The notes below the pieces were generated by a model. It did not search any database, had not been told where the DNA came from, and saw only the letters and a program-made list of their open reading frames with translations. Source: Marisa cornuarietis (Eukaryota > Mollusca > Gastropoda > Architaenioglossa > Ampullariidae). Taken from it: 64,000 nt of DNA. Position numbers and translations under genes: made by a program. The DNA lies in assembly GCA_004794655.1 (NCBI GenBank), contig SMMW01000511.1, forward strand, positions 1,417,001 through 1,481,000. Reading direction: 5' to 3'. Within the stretch, counting starts at the first letter, position 1, and every line of letters begins with the position of its first letter. Positions 45,906 to 57,800 of the stretch are shown here, piece after piece.

Positions 45906-46556
45906 TAGACGCATCCTGTACCTTCATGTTTGCCACCTTATTTTTATTGCTGGTTTTATAGCTATTCTTCTATCTGCTGGAGAAATGTTTAAAGTGGGGA
46001 CTTAATTTGACTTTTGCTGAGCTTTTTTGTAGTCTCACTAGTAATTAGCAGATTTATGGAAGCTATAAGATTTCATCTAAGTGTGGGAGGTTTGTTTTAC
46101 ATAGATTGGAAAAGATATGTAAATATATTGTAATTAATTTCTTTTTTCTTACACAGGAACTCTACCATTGATGGGTTGATTTTTTGTCTTATTTTTCAAA
46201 CTTTTATCTTCTATGTGAATAATTATATCAAATAATTTTCATGCTGTGAATACTTATTGACCATGATTTTTGTAAGTAAATTGATTAATTTTTGTTGTAC
46301 ATGGTTTGTTTAAAAACAACTGTTCTGCTGTAAATAACTGTTTAACCTTCTACTTTTTGTTGTAAATAATAAAAGTGTATAATCGTATCTCTTGCCTACT
46401 AGTTGTACCAAGATCGAGTGCAAGAGCATGCAGGCACTTGAAGATGAGCAAATGATGAGATTTTTAAAAGCTGTTGAATGTTTTCTTCATGATGTGCAAG
46501 CCTGTGTACTAGTGGTGGTAAATGATTGTGAGACTGGTAGAGGGATGCAGGAGGGA

Positions 46557-46740
46557 ATTTGAAGGGTTGGATGCGTGATGCAAACGGGAATTTGAAGGGT
46601 TGGATGTGGGTTACAAACGGGAATTTTACGGTTGGATGCGGGTTACAAATGGGAATTTAAAGGGTATGATATGGGGCTGTCACGGGAAAACCCGGCTGCA
46701 AGCGGGAATTTGAAGGGTTGGATGAGGGCAACTAACGGGT
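46557..46740. repeat. Subterminal tandem repeat, about 38 bp units
   Basis: GGGAATTT followed by GAAGGGTTGGATG recurs about five times with the linker YGGGTTACAAAC. It lies 130 bp inside the right end of the 43136-46870 element, a position where transposase-binding repeats occur in several DNA transposon groups. No equal array is seen at the left end. Confidence 0.75.
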
Positions 46741-46989
46741 ATTCCCGCCTGGGCCCCTCACGGATCCCTCTTCCAAAACCCGGCGGGTTCCCGGCAGGGT
46801 TTCCCGTAAGGGTCCCAGATGCCTTCCCAGATGGGACCCGTTAGATTCCCATGACTTCTTGCAGGCTGGGGAGCAAGTACACCAGTCAACACAGCTGTCA
46901 ATATTTGTGATTATAATCAATTGACCAGGGACCTGCTCGTCTTTCTCTGCAGATTTTTGACACTCTCCATTCTTATTGTTTGTAAAAGT

Positions 46990-47021
<32 letters not shown>

Positions 47022-47687
47022 TACATTTACCAGCCAAAGCTTTTTCATTTGCTTATCTTTTGAAAATCTAGGACTGAACTATACACTGAGATATACAACG
47101 TAGACGATCATTTTTTTTAATAAATAAGCCAACATGGTCGAAAAACGCTACAACAGCTGACACCAAACAGGAAGAGGTCAAACCTGGGTTTGGGGTTAAG
47201 GTCACATGCATGTATAATTCTTCAAATTCGTTCATAAAGGCTGTCGGCAGCCGACTAGAAGCATGCGTGTCAAGTACTCGAATGTGTCCTGTTTATACCA
47301 TGATGGACGTTCCTTCTTTGTCCCGCAAAATTTGTTATTATTAGTATGATTATTTACTTTATATATACATTTATGTTGCTCTGAAAAAGTTCTAAATTTC
47401 AAGAAATCTGCGATTGTCTTTGCGCGCCATATCACATGATTTTGAGGCCAAACCTTCGCAAGCCTTGTGTACAACTATTCGTTAAACCGTGACGCTGGCT
47501 GTTTCTCTAACCTTTATGTACTTGCGTGCGTGCATGTTTGTGTGCGTGTGTGTGTGTGTGTGACTGTGTGTGTGCGTGTGTGTGTGACACTGTGTCATCA
47601 TCATCATCATCATCATCATTTCTGTTCAAAATGCTAACCAGACGTTAAAACTAGAAGCTATGACAAAATAGGGACAGCGACTGTCCA

Positions 47688-50389
47688 ATCAATCCTCTTC
47701 GTGCTATTTGCACATAAGGCCTCAACCAGAGCCCGCCACTGATGTCGATCGGCTGAAACCCGCTCCAGGCGACCCCATGTCCAGCCCTTTCCTTTTATCT
47801 CCCTTTCCACTGTTCTTCTCCATGTTTCCTTTGGGCGGCCTCGTTTTTTTTGCCCGTCTGGAGTCCATCGTAGGGCGACTCTGGAGAGGTCTGTTGTCTG
47901 CTGGCGGAGCACATGTCCAATCCATCGCCAACGCCTTCGTTGAACCAGCGTGGTGATGGATTCGGTTTCAGTTCTTCGGTGGAGTTCTTCATTTGTGATG
48001 GTGTTTGGCCAAAAGATGTTAAGTATGCGCCTGAGGCATCTGTTTTGGAAGACGTCAAGCCTGTTACCGATGTTTTTGTTCATCTTTCATGTTTCCGATC
48101 CATAAAGGAGGGTGCTGATCACATTCGACTTGAAGATTCTGAGCTTGGTCTTCTGGCTGATGTTTTTTGCCTTCCATGTGCTCCTGAGTGAGGCGAAGGC
48201 CAGGCTGGCTTTTGCCAGTCGGGCTCGAATCTCCACCTCTGCATCCCCGGTGTTGGACATCTTGGACCCAAGATAGGTAAAACTGTCAACTCCCTCAATC
48301 TCTTCTCCATTCAGTTTGATGTTTTCTTGGACTCTGGAGTAAACTCTCATACTTTTTGTTTTCTTTGCGCTGAAATTCAAGCCAAGGTTTTCAGCTGTTT
48401 CTAAGAAGGCATTTGTTTTCTCCTGCATGTCTTGGTGGCGGTGTGACAACAGGGCAATGTCATCGGCAAAGTCCAAGTCTTCCACAATTGTTGTTGCTGT
48501 CATAGTCATGGTCCATTTGATCCCTCTCCTCTCTCTATCGGTGGAATTCTTCATGATCCAGTCCATGGCCAGAATGAAGAGGAACGGCGACAGAATGCAG
48601 CCCTGCTTCACCCCAGTACTGACGTTGAAGGGGGCTGTGAGCTCCGTGTCACAGACCACCTGAGATTTGAAGTCACTGTACAGCATTGCAACGACCTGGA
48701 CAAGTTTTGCAGGGACTCCATAATGTCTCAGGATCTTCCATAAGGACTCGCGGAGGATGCTGTCAAAAGCCTTCTCCAGGTCGATGAAGTTGATGTACAG
48801 CGGTGCGTTCCACTCATTGCTCTGCTCCAGAATCTGACGCAGTGTGAAAATGAGTTCAGAGCAGGATCGCCCAAGGGCGAAATCCTGCTTGCTGAGGCCG
48901 GAGGTCTTTCTCAACGGTTGCTGTCAGTCTTGACAAAACAATCTTGCTGAAAACCTTGCTTTTGATGGAAAGAAGTGTTATACCCCTCCAGTTATTACAG
49001 TCTCCAAGATCTCCTTTCTTGGGTAACTTGAAGATGAGCCCTGTCTTCCACGCATCGGGGATCTGTCCTGATTCCCAAACTTGCCTGAAGATTTCAGTCA
49101 ACATGGGAGCTGTCACATTCACATCTGCTTTCAACATCTCTGCTGTTTTTCCATCTGCCCCTGGTGCTTTGCCGCTTTTCATTGCCTTGATTGCTGCTGT
49201 CACTTCTTCCAGGCTTGGCGGGTCTGTACAGATGTCAAGGTCTGAATCTGCTGGCTGGATGTCTGCAAGCTAAGGGGGGTCTGTTCTGTTGAGAACCGAC
49301 TCAAAATGTTCCCTCCAGAGCTGTAGTTTTTCTGCCTCTCCCTGGACAACATTTCCGTTCATGTCTTTCACTGGTACCTCATTGTTTTTGAACCTGTTGT
49401 TAAGCTGTTTATTGATTTTATACAGTGTCTTCAGGTCATTTTTTCGTGCTGCTTCTTCTGCTTCATCTGCCAGTTTCTCTATGTAGTCCCTTTTGTCGGT
49501 TTTGATCAATATCTTTACCTCTTTGTTTATTTCTGTATATCTTTGTCTGTGTTTTTCCTTCAGACGTTCAGATCTGGTGTTGTTCATTTTCTGCTTGGTT
49601 GACTTTCTCTCTTCTATCCTTTTCCATGTCTTTTCTCTGATCCACTGTTCTTTTTCTTTTTCGTTGGAAGCCCAGTATTTTCTCTCCTGTTTCCTGTAAG
49701 ACTCGATTGAAGTCCTCTAAGTTCATCTCCTGTTGGTCCCCTAGTGCCTGGAACCTGTTCTTAACTTCCACTACAAAGGCCCGTTTGGTGGCTGGGTCCT
49801 TCAGTCTGCCGGAGTCCACTCTCTGCTGACCTGCCTGTTTTCCTCGCGATCGACGTAGCTTCAGAGAAACTGCGGCTATCACAAGAGTGTGGTCACTGGC
49901 AACGTCTGCTCCTCTGTAGGCTCTGACATCTTAAAGTGAGCTCCTCCATCTTGATGATTACATGGTCTATCTGGTTCTTTGTGATCCCGTCTGGTGATGT
50001 CCACGTTGCCTTGTGGATGTCTTTGTGTTGGAAGAGTGTGCCTCCAATCAGTAGATTGTTTTCTTCACAAAAGTCTGCCAGTCTCTCTCCGTTGTCATTG
50101 ATGGTTCCAATTCCATGCTTGCCCATGATATGCTCCCTGCAGGTATTGTCACTTCCCACCTTGGTATTGAGGTCACCGGTGATGAGCAACATATCATGGC
50201 TCAGACGCTCTCCGTGGCTGCCTGGAGCTGATCGTAAAAAGCATCCTTGTCTTCTGCCTCGGAGTCTTCTGTTGGGGTATGCTTGCTTAGCGAGCATTGT
50301 AAGAATAGGGTCCCTGCTGTCCAGCCAGGCATGTCGTAAGAGGCGACAAAGGTGGACACCTCACCTAAAGGTAAAATACAGAAACCAAA
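47688..50389 (-). mobile_element. RTE-like LINE, 2.7 kb, 14-bp target duplication
   Basis: Flanked by ACAGCGACTGTCCA at 47674-47687 and 50390-50403. The duplicate copy has one uninterrupted site (ACAGCGATTGTCCA, 8601-8614). The 5' end lies within the endonuclease domain, so the element is 5'-truncated, as usual after target-primed reverse transcription. The 3' end on the minus strand is ...GCACGAAGAGGATTGAT. The insertion happened after the segmental duplication, yet the ORF already has several frameshifts. Confidence 0.9.
47690..50297 (-). pseudogene. Endonuclease/reverse transcriptase ORF of the RTE-like LINE
   Basis: In order on the minus strand: endonuclease C-terminal half (50297-49893: LLITGDLNTKVGSDN, HKATWTSPDGITKNQIDHVI), linker (49882-49270), RT (49203-48087) and C-terminus (48083-47690). 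RT blocks visible are KSGKAPGADGKTAEML, CNNWRGITLLS, QQAGFRPWA broken near 48900, YINFIDLEKAFDS, TGVKQGCILSPFLFILAMDW, DLDFADDIALLSH with the catalytic Asp pair, and DSFTYLGSKMSNTGD. The tail reads RWRWIGHVLRQQTTDLSR and GRPKETWRRTVERE. Frame breaks near 49885, 49590, 49265, 48900 and 48085 leave five separate frames. It is the best-preserved RT in the window and is not functional. Confidence 0.85.
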
Positions 50390-50969
50390 ACAGCGACTGT
50401 CCAGGAACTAAATAAAACCAGGTTCACTGTGGTAGCGGCTGGACAAGCTTCCATTAATATTTTATGAGGCACGACTTTCGGGAACTGAAACGTCCTTCTG
50501 GCCTGGAGGATACAGACATCAATGTAATTGAATACTATTTTGTTTAGAGGAGGCTGGTTGTGCATTTACAAAGAGAATGTGGTCGGTTACTGTCCATACA
50601 TTTAAATAGCAGTCCTGGATTGTTTTACACGTGCATTGACTATGCACGACCGTTTCTTCTTTCTCTTATATTTCTTTAGTAACGTTGGACATTTTTCAAG
50701 TGAACGTTGTGAGCATCCAGCAGAAAACACACACACACACACACACATGAGTTACGTTGATACATTTTCAAATGTGACAAAGGAACAGCTACCTTTACCT
50801 CACCAATAAGATTTACCCTAAGTGCTCAATGTTCTAAAATTATTTTTTGTCAACTACAACCGTGCTACTGCAGTATAAATTATATATTATTACTATTGCA
50901 CGTGTATTAATTTTGTTACAATATTTATCACTTATCTTATTCAATTATATCAGTTGTGATTTAAAGTAA

Positions 50970-52450
50970 TATCATTAACATAATGAGAGCTGAACAGAGA
51001 ATACCTCACAAGATGTAAAGAGCCTCCTTTATGTGGCTGTGGGAAAGACTAAGCACCCCACATGAGGTGTTGGAGTGCAAAGAAAACAAACCAGAAGAGA
51101 AGAACTTCACTAGCAAAGGAGAAATGGCTCCCCTGCTTTGGGAAAAAACTTTGGGAAAGATGAAGGGTAAGGGAGTAAACCCATACAGAAAATCGTGATG
51201 CTAACACGGCATCAGCTGGCAAAACCTTTCCACAATGAGAGTACCGGCCAGGGCCCAGTGCCTACTACTGGCAGGGGCTCACTTAGAGAAGAGATGGGCT
51301 ACCAAGTGTATAAGCTCAATGTATCCAACATCAACATCAACATCCATTGGCACGTGGAACGTACGCACTTTACATCAATTCGGCAAAGTGCAACAACACA
51401 CCAAAGAGCTAAAACGGTATCAGTGGGACATCGTTGGACTGGCGGAGGTCAGATAAACAGGATTTGGTGAAGCAGCAACGGAGGACGACCACAAACTGTG
51501 GTAAAGTGGGAAGGACGCCAGGTACGAGTATGACACTAGTGCACAGGAAGGTGGCCGAAGCCGTCTCATCAGCTGTAAACCCGTGTCCAGCGGCTGATCT
51601 CCATACGTATCTCAGCTAAGCCCTACAATGTCACCATTATCCATGTATACGCTCCAACTTCCACACATGGAGACAACGAAGTGAAAGAGTTCTACCAACA
51701 ACTGGACAATGTTGCGAAGGCAATCCCAAAAAAGGAAATCGTTGTGGTTGGATACTGTAACGCCAAGGTCGGCCCTATCATCAATGGGCAGGAACGGTGG
51801 GGAAATTTGGCCTTGGTGAAACCACTGAAAGGGAATTAGACTCCTAGAGTCAGAGACTCACCTTAGCCAACATCTTACATCCCCACAAGAAGTCAAGGAC
51901 GGCCACGTGGCACTCACCAGACGGATTGGTCCATAATCAGATTGACTGTATCCTACTGCCGAGACGCTTCAAATCCAGCATCAACAGGGCCAAGACAAGG
52001 ACAAGGCGCTGACCTTGCTCTGACGAACGTGAAGATGAAGCTGAAAGTGAATCGACTCTCAAACACCCCCCCCCGACGAATTTGCTTTGATTTGGAGAAG
52101 CTGCAAGACCCATACGTTGCAGAAGTCTTCAAGACCACTTTCTGAGAAAAATGTGCCGCACTAAGCCTGATGGAATGTGATGTAGACACACTCACTGGAA
52201 ACATCAAAGAGGTGCTACTGTCAATAACGCAGGAGGTTCTAGAGCGACATAGGAATAAGAAACAGCCATGGGTCACAAATGACATCCTAGACCTCTGTCC
52301 CCAAAAGAGGGCTTTAAAGAGAGAAAGAAAAAGGCAAACCAGAAGCAGCCACCAAATACAAAGAAGTGAAATGTGCTATCAAGAAAGGGATGAAGGCAGC
52401 TAGGGATAATTGGATTGAGAATCAATGCCGGGACATAGCTTCTTGGAGGA
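50970..52450 (+). pseudogene. RTE-like endonuclease region, right copy
   Basis: Duplicate of 9240-10905. This copy keeps the domain start: 51235-51456 reads SIGTWNVRTLHQFGKVQQ, then KELKRYQWDIVGLAEVR before a stop (left copy: AEVRWTG). Later blocks HNQIDCILLPRR (about 51938) and a shortened version of the SDH region follow; the catalytic GSDHD block is deleted here (about 52008). The linker ERHRNKKQPWVTNDILDLC is at 52245-52300. Confidence 0.8.
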
Positions 52451-53736
52451 GGTGCAGTTAATTATTTGGCTATGAAGATATGATGCTTTAGCCTTGTAAA
52501 TGCATTTTGCAAACGCTTTGCTTTGCGACATTATAAGTTTCTTTGTGGATGACGAGTCCAGTCTTCCGCCAAACACGTTCAGCTCGCCGGCGCGTGCGCT
52601 TCAGGTCACGGAGTTCGATACGGATGTGCGTATATCAAGGCGCACATTATGACTGGCGCATCAGACATAGATACACTGAGGCGTGGTCATCAACCACTCT
52701 ACGTAAGACACAGTCAAGTTGCTCAACGGAAGGTGGTTGGAGTAGCTCCATCTGCAGCTGTGCTTTGAATGCCAGTCTCTCATTTCGTATTGAGCGAGTG
52801 TGTATAAAAACTGGCGTCGATAATGGGCATTTGCGTTCAAGTTCGTTCAGTAAAGAGTAGTGGTCATATGAGAGATCATGAGAAACATCAACTGACTGCA
52901 CTAAGTGGTCATCAGGTCGATGTATGACCCAGTCCAAGATGTGATCTCTTTTGTGAGTATGTTGTGACACGGACTGGGCGAGACGAAAGGTGTGCAGCAT
53001 TTCTGACAGTTTGACAGTGTCAGGGTGAGAACTGTTGTCGAAGTGTACATTAACTTCTCCGAGGAGAATTTCGGGTCAAATTAGTGCATTGCTTGAATCC
53101 AAGAGATCATGGAATTCCGAGAAAAAGTAGAGGCTGTGAGTTTGTTGCAGGCGCTAGCAGGAGGTCTGTAAATGAAGAAAAGGTGCATCGAGCAATGAGG
53201 AGCCGAAGAGGAGACTTGTACAAATTCAAAAGACGTGTGAGGGAGCGATACGGCAGTAGTAAAAGACAGGAACTTGGCAAGTGATGATCTGTAGATTATA
53301 GCAGTACCACCACCACGTGTAGGGCGGGGGAAAGATTTCAGGCAGTAGCCCACTGGAGTAAGATCGACACACACGCTCTCGTCGCCATGTTGTTTAAGCC
53401 ACGTCACAGTGATGATGAAAATATCAAGGCGGCGGTCTGTGACAAATTCTACAAAACTCGCTTCAGTGACTGTTGTGCAGACGATACAGACTGAGCGTTG
53501 AAAAGCCCAACGTGGAGGCGAGTGTTCAGTTTTCGTGTGCGGGAAACTTGGCAGTCTCCTGTTCTCAGACGACCATGTTGGTTTGGTCGCTAACATGTAA
53601 AGTTGTTCGACCAGTTGGTCGGTCGTGTTTCCAGCTGGTGTTACGGGTGATGATGTCAACTGGTTCACTATGATGTTGGAGCATGTGGTGTAGTGGACAG
53701 AAGAAAGTCCAGCGAAGAAAACTTTTAAAACGTCCT
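52450..53736 (-). pseudogene. CR1/L2-type LINE endonuclease, right copy
   Basis: Duplicate of 10905-12580. The minus-strand frame 53743-53081 reads FVEFVTDRRLDIFIITVTWL, then GGGTAIIYRSSLAKFLSF and FFIYRPPASACNKL, the N-terminal endonuclease blocks. 53000-52647 adds THKRDHILDWVIHRP. About 190 bp around the GDxN block present in the left copy is missing near 53015. Confidence 0.75.
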
Positions 53737-54144
53737 TCTTCAATTCAATTCAATTGAATTCAATTCAATTCTTTTATTAACGAGAGGTAAAATAAGCAAA
53801 ACATGCTATTTTCCCAATTAGCTCTCGCATTTTACAGGGGAAAATAAGCTATATAATTAATTAAAGACAAAAAGTGGTAATAAGCATAACATAATATCAA
53901 AGATGAAAAGGCACAAAAGCAGTGGTTAAAAATATATTTACAAAGGTCCTGGAGTAATATCTATCATTTATTGCTAAGGAGTTGTTTTACAGAGGAGGCA
54001 TAAGATTTTCCAATAGTCTAGTTTATGTATTTTAGTAACTGGTGTCGAAACCAGCTTAGGGAGTTCAACTGCTTAAGATGGAGAGGGAGGCTATTCCACA
54101 GCACGCTTCCATGAGCGAGCGATCCAAAAACTTTCCAGAGTATA
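53737..54144 (-). mobile_element. 5'-truncated LINE tail with (GAATT)n end
   Basis: Absent from the left copy (AACGTCATTCCATAGTAGATAATG at 12498). On the minus strand the 5' part encodes LWKVFGSLAHGSVLWNSLPL with HLKQLNSLSWFRHQLLKY, a common RT C-terminal ending. About 250 bp of 3' sequence follows, ending in (GAATT)n at 53740-53772. The exact ends are uncertain by a few bases. Confidence 0.7.
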
Positions 54145-54555
54145 TAATGTCAAGTGAGGAAGCAGAAAATGGAGAACACATGACAGAAAAATCGGTCAAT
54201 CACAGTGAAAATACATATAATTTGTAGAAGAGCCCCATCCAGCACATGGGCAGGTAACTCACGCGTTGTCCTTTTACAAAACCTGTCTCTCCTCTGGCCT
54301 GGGTATAATCCTGTGATTTGTATGCCTCATAGATAACGGCCATTCAAGGGAGCTCAGCTCATTTCTACTATACCACCCAGCCAAGGTATGCATAGTCTGC
54401 ACGTGATCTTGATGTTTACAAAATCCACTACTCGTCACTTGATTTATGACATTGTATTCACAACGTAAATATCATTTCCTCGGAAGGCAAGAAAACATTT
54501 TTGTGAAGAAAAACGACTCGCACAAATGTTTTGGTCTGCTTGCGATTGTTTCTGT

Positions 54556-54557
<2 letters not shown>

Positions 54558-54637
<80 letters not shown>
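54558..54637. repeat. (TG)n microsatellite
   Basis: About 40 TG units. Long Cys-Val runs in translations here are artefacts of this tract. Confidence 0.95.
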
Positions 54638-54641
<4 letters not shown>

Positions 54642-54833
54642 GTCAGGGATCGTGGATATAGTCCTGACTGGTTGAGAGTGTGCAGTATGTTGAAAGCGAT
54701 AAAGCGAGTCAGAAATGGAGTTAGCCCCCTTGTTTGTTTTGTGCAGCAGGGATAGTGACCCTTGGATGTACGCTAGGTGTATGGTTTAGGCGTGACGTAA
54801 AAGGAGGTATGACGTGGGGTGTCGTCTGGGAGA

Positions 54834-57800
54834 CTGAAGGAGTTTTGGAGAGAAAGGAGTCGTCTGCTGAGGAGTGTGTGAGAACGGGCGTAGAGAGAAG
54901 GTTGGAGAAAAAAGAAAAAGTGTTCTGCGTTTGTAGTATTGCTGTGTGTTTGGAGAGTTTCCCCAGTTGCTGTGTGTCTGCTGGAGGATTCTGTTTTGGG
55001 AGTAATTGTTGTGTGCTTTGGAGATTCGCAGTGCTGTGTATTTCTGTATAGTTTCAAGGAGTATTACAGGCAAGTTTACATCTGTTGGTGCGTGTGTTTT
55101 GACCAGACGTTGACAGTGTGATTTGGTCAGGTACTTTCTGGAAACTGTTGATGAACATTGGAAGAAAATTAAACTTATTGTTGTTTAGCGACGATTTATT
55201 GGAAGGTTGAGAGACATCTACGTTGTTGAAAGGATATTCCTGCTTCCTTGTTGTCATATATTGACTGGAGTCGTGCCCCTTCGTCACAAGCAGCTCTCTC
55301 TGGATGCATGAATTTTTGTCATTTTCAGAAATTTGTAAAAATATAACCATGTAGGATATAGCTATGGATTTTGATTTGTTAGGTAGATAAATATTAGTAG
55401 AATTCACATGTTTTTACCTGAATTCGCATGAAGCTCGACTATTTTTACAGTTAGATATCCGGGAGGGTAAGTAAACAGGATTCCATAAAAAGTTGTTTTG
55501 GAGTAGACTAGACCACAGGAGACTAGGTCCTATGACCACAAATATGGCCCCCATCCCAGTTTATATGTCAGAAACACACGTGGAATGAGCCAGTGCAACA
55601 AGCACGTCGGTTTAGTCGTCATACATCATCTTGAAATAGAGTTCGAGTGCCTTTTGCACTGAAAAACGTTCTTGGAATCGCCATTTTCGAAAGGCAGTGA
55701 CTAGGTCTAGAAAATTTCAAATTTCGTCGAAGAAACAATCCAGTAAATAATGCCAAGGAAGGTAACTCTAGATAAATGATTCCGAAAGCGATTTCCGCAG
55801 TTAGCTCCCTTTTTACCTATAGAAATCGAAGAAAAGAATATTTAACACCCTCCGTAAAACATCTTACGGAGCGACTTCAGCCGTTCACGCGGGCCTCAGT
55901 AAAACGCTCTACGAAGCGACTCCTATGAGTTAAATTATTAGAAGGGTTTATGTAGACATTAATTAGCTGCGAGATATGTTGATGTAGAATTTATTTGAAA
56001 TTCGTTGAGTGTGGGAAAAATATTTGGAATTTTTGAATTATAGTGATATAGGAACCCACGTACAGGTCTTAGTACTTTGTTGTGTGAAAGAACACGTGAG
56101 GAACGCTGTGAGGTCAGTGTGTGTTGTATGTGACCCGTCTGCACGTCCCATGTGTTCCTGACAGTTATTCAATCTTTGTCCATGGACGCTTACATACCCC
56201 TTCTTCATGCTAAAGAGTCTAGGCTATAAATCGAAGTAACACGCACAGGACTTGCTATACACCTACAAGTGTGAGGCGCGTGTTGAATGTCTAAACAAAC
56301 ACCAGAGCAAAATCATCAAGAGTTCGATATGTTAATAAAATGTTTTTTTTCAGAAACTATCGATTGTCTCTGGAGGTCTTTTTGTACAAGACAGACATTC
56401 TAGATGTTCTTTCTACAAAGAAAATGAAGACCAGTGCAAACGTTGTTGGGTCTTTTAGTGCGAGAAAGTGTTTTCTTGTATCTGGGGCAAGCGTTACATT
56501 AGTTTTCTAGTGGAATATAAAATGCGCCATCGTCATTTTGGTATCAAATGTGTTGTTGATCTTATTGAGTCGATATGTGTTTAAATTATGTGTAGAAACG
56601 TCTGTTCGATATGCAATCCACAAGTAGGAAAGTAGAGGTTGACAGAATGTTGACAGTGACTGTCCGGGGACTAAAATAAAACCATTGACACTGTGGTAAC
56701 GGCTGGACAAGCTTCCATTAATATTCTATAAGACACGACTTCCGAGACTGACACGACCCTTAGGACTTGCGAATACAGACGTTAAAGAAATCTAATATTA
56801 TTTTGTTTTGAGGAGGTGGGGGTTGGCCTGGTTGTTCATTTACAAAGAGAATGTGGACGGTTACTGTAGATGCATTTGAAAAGTAGTCCTGGATTTACAC
56901 GTGCACTGACTGTACAAGACTGTTTCCCTCTCCTAATGTTTCATCATTTGCCTCCGGCATTTTTCAAGTGAATGCTATGAGCAATCAGCAGAAAATATCA
57001 CTATTCCGGTTGCACGCACGCACCCACAGAGAGAGAGAGAAAGATTCACAAACAGACTCAGGAACATCATCACACTACATGGTGGTTTGTGACTCATGAT
57101 TCAGTCAAATGGCCTGAAGAAGTTACCACTGTGAGCAGTGTGGATCAAGAGATCAATGGTTAAAGAAGCGTTTCGGAGCGCATCTACTATTTTCCCTTTG
57201 AATCTTCTGTTGGAAGGCTTGGCTCTCAAGGTAGCTTATAAAGTGTGTAATCACTGGCGTACGACGTCGAAGGCGCTAAAATGCAGGTTCAGAACCCATT
57301 TGCCGCATAGTTTTTTTGTATATTAAGCTATTTATTGTTCCAGTTGCCCCCCCATTTAATGTTAGGAAGGAATTGTAGAAAATGGGAACTACCCTAATAA
57401 AAATCTAGCGCCGAGAAAAGTATTTTGGTAAAGGGCCTTTGACAACCTTTTTTGAAGTCTCTAGTATATGATACGTTTGTAGTAACGAGAAATAAAAACT
57501 GATACTAGTGAGAGAGAAAGAGAGAGTAAAGGAAGCATTAATTGTAATTTTCGCAACAATATAAGTGATCGGTATGTTAAAATGTTCTTACGACGATGTT
57601 TCAGTGTCAGGATCACAATACACTGGGACAAGTCACACAAACTGACACGTGTTCTTTAAATCAAACAACAAAACATCTGTTTATGGGCTTCCTGTAAATA
57701 TATTATAAAAGAGCCCAAGTGGGTTGCTTTTTTCTTTTTACTTTTTTGGGGTTTTTTTCGCTCTGTACCTTTGACTGCATAAGCCAGAACAAAACGTACG

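Larger units (their letters stand above)
43136..46870. mobile_element. 3.7-kb terminal-inverted-repeat element carrying a DUF4806 gene
   Basis: The left end is CCCAGCCTGCA (43136-43146) and the right end is its exact reverse complement TGCAGGCTGGG (46860-46870). Further inside, GGGTCCCA plus TGGGAA motifs are again inverted (43168-43185 and about 46813-46845). The duplicate copy has the uninterrupted site CACAGGAGCAAG (6950-6961). Here CACAGGA precedes and GAGCAAG follows, so the target duplication is 2 bp (GA), or 3 bp if the ends are shifted by one. Subterminal tandem repeats lie at 46557-46740. The cargo is a DUF4806-type gene (44217-45563) and an RNase H scrap (45631-45905). No transposase is visible, so it is probably non-autonomous. 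Short duplications and subterminal repeats recall CMC/EnSpm elements, but the CCC end does not fit the usual CAC. Confidence 0.7.
37361..54833. repeat. Segmental duplication, right copy (pairs with 1-14235)
   Basis: Collinear with 1-14235. It is longer because of insertions absent from the left copy: the SINE 38109-38400, a 1.1-kb unidentified AT-rich stretch 40497-41605, the DUF4806 element 43136-46870, the RTE 47688-50389 and a LINE tail near 53740-54140. It lacks the left copy's solo LTR (89-884), trinucleotide-tailed retroelement (1026-1637), reverse LINE tail (2018-2895), LINE at 6082-6697, the exon 4 and exon 5 regions of the gene copy (equivalents of 7072-7502 and about 7890-8480) and the 12796-13825 stretch. 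Confidence 0.85.

Noticed and set aside
54446..54755. Cys-Val repeat proteins
   Set aside because: Translation of the (TG)n tract.
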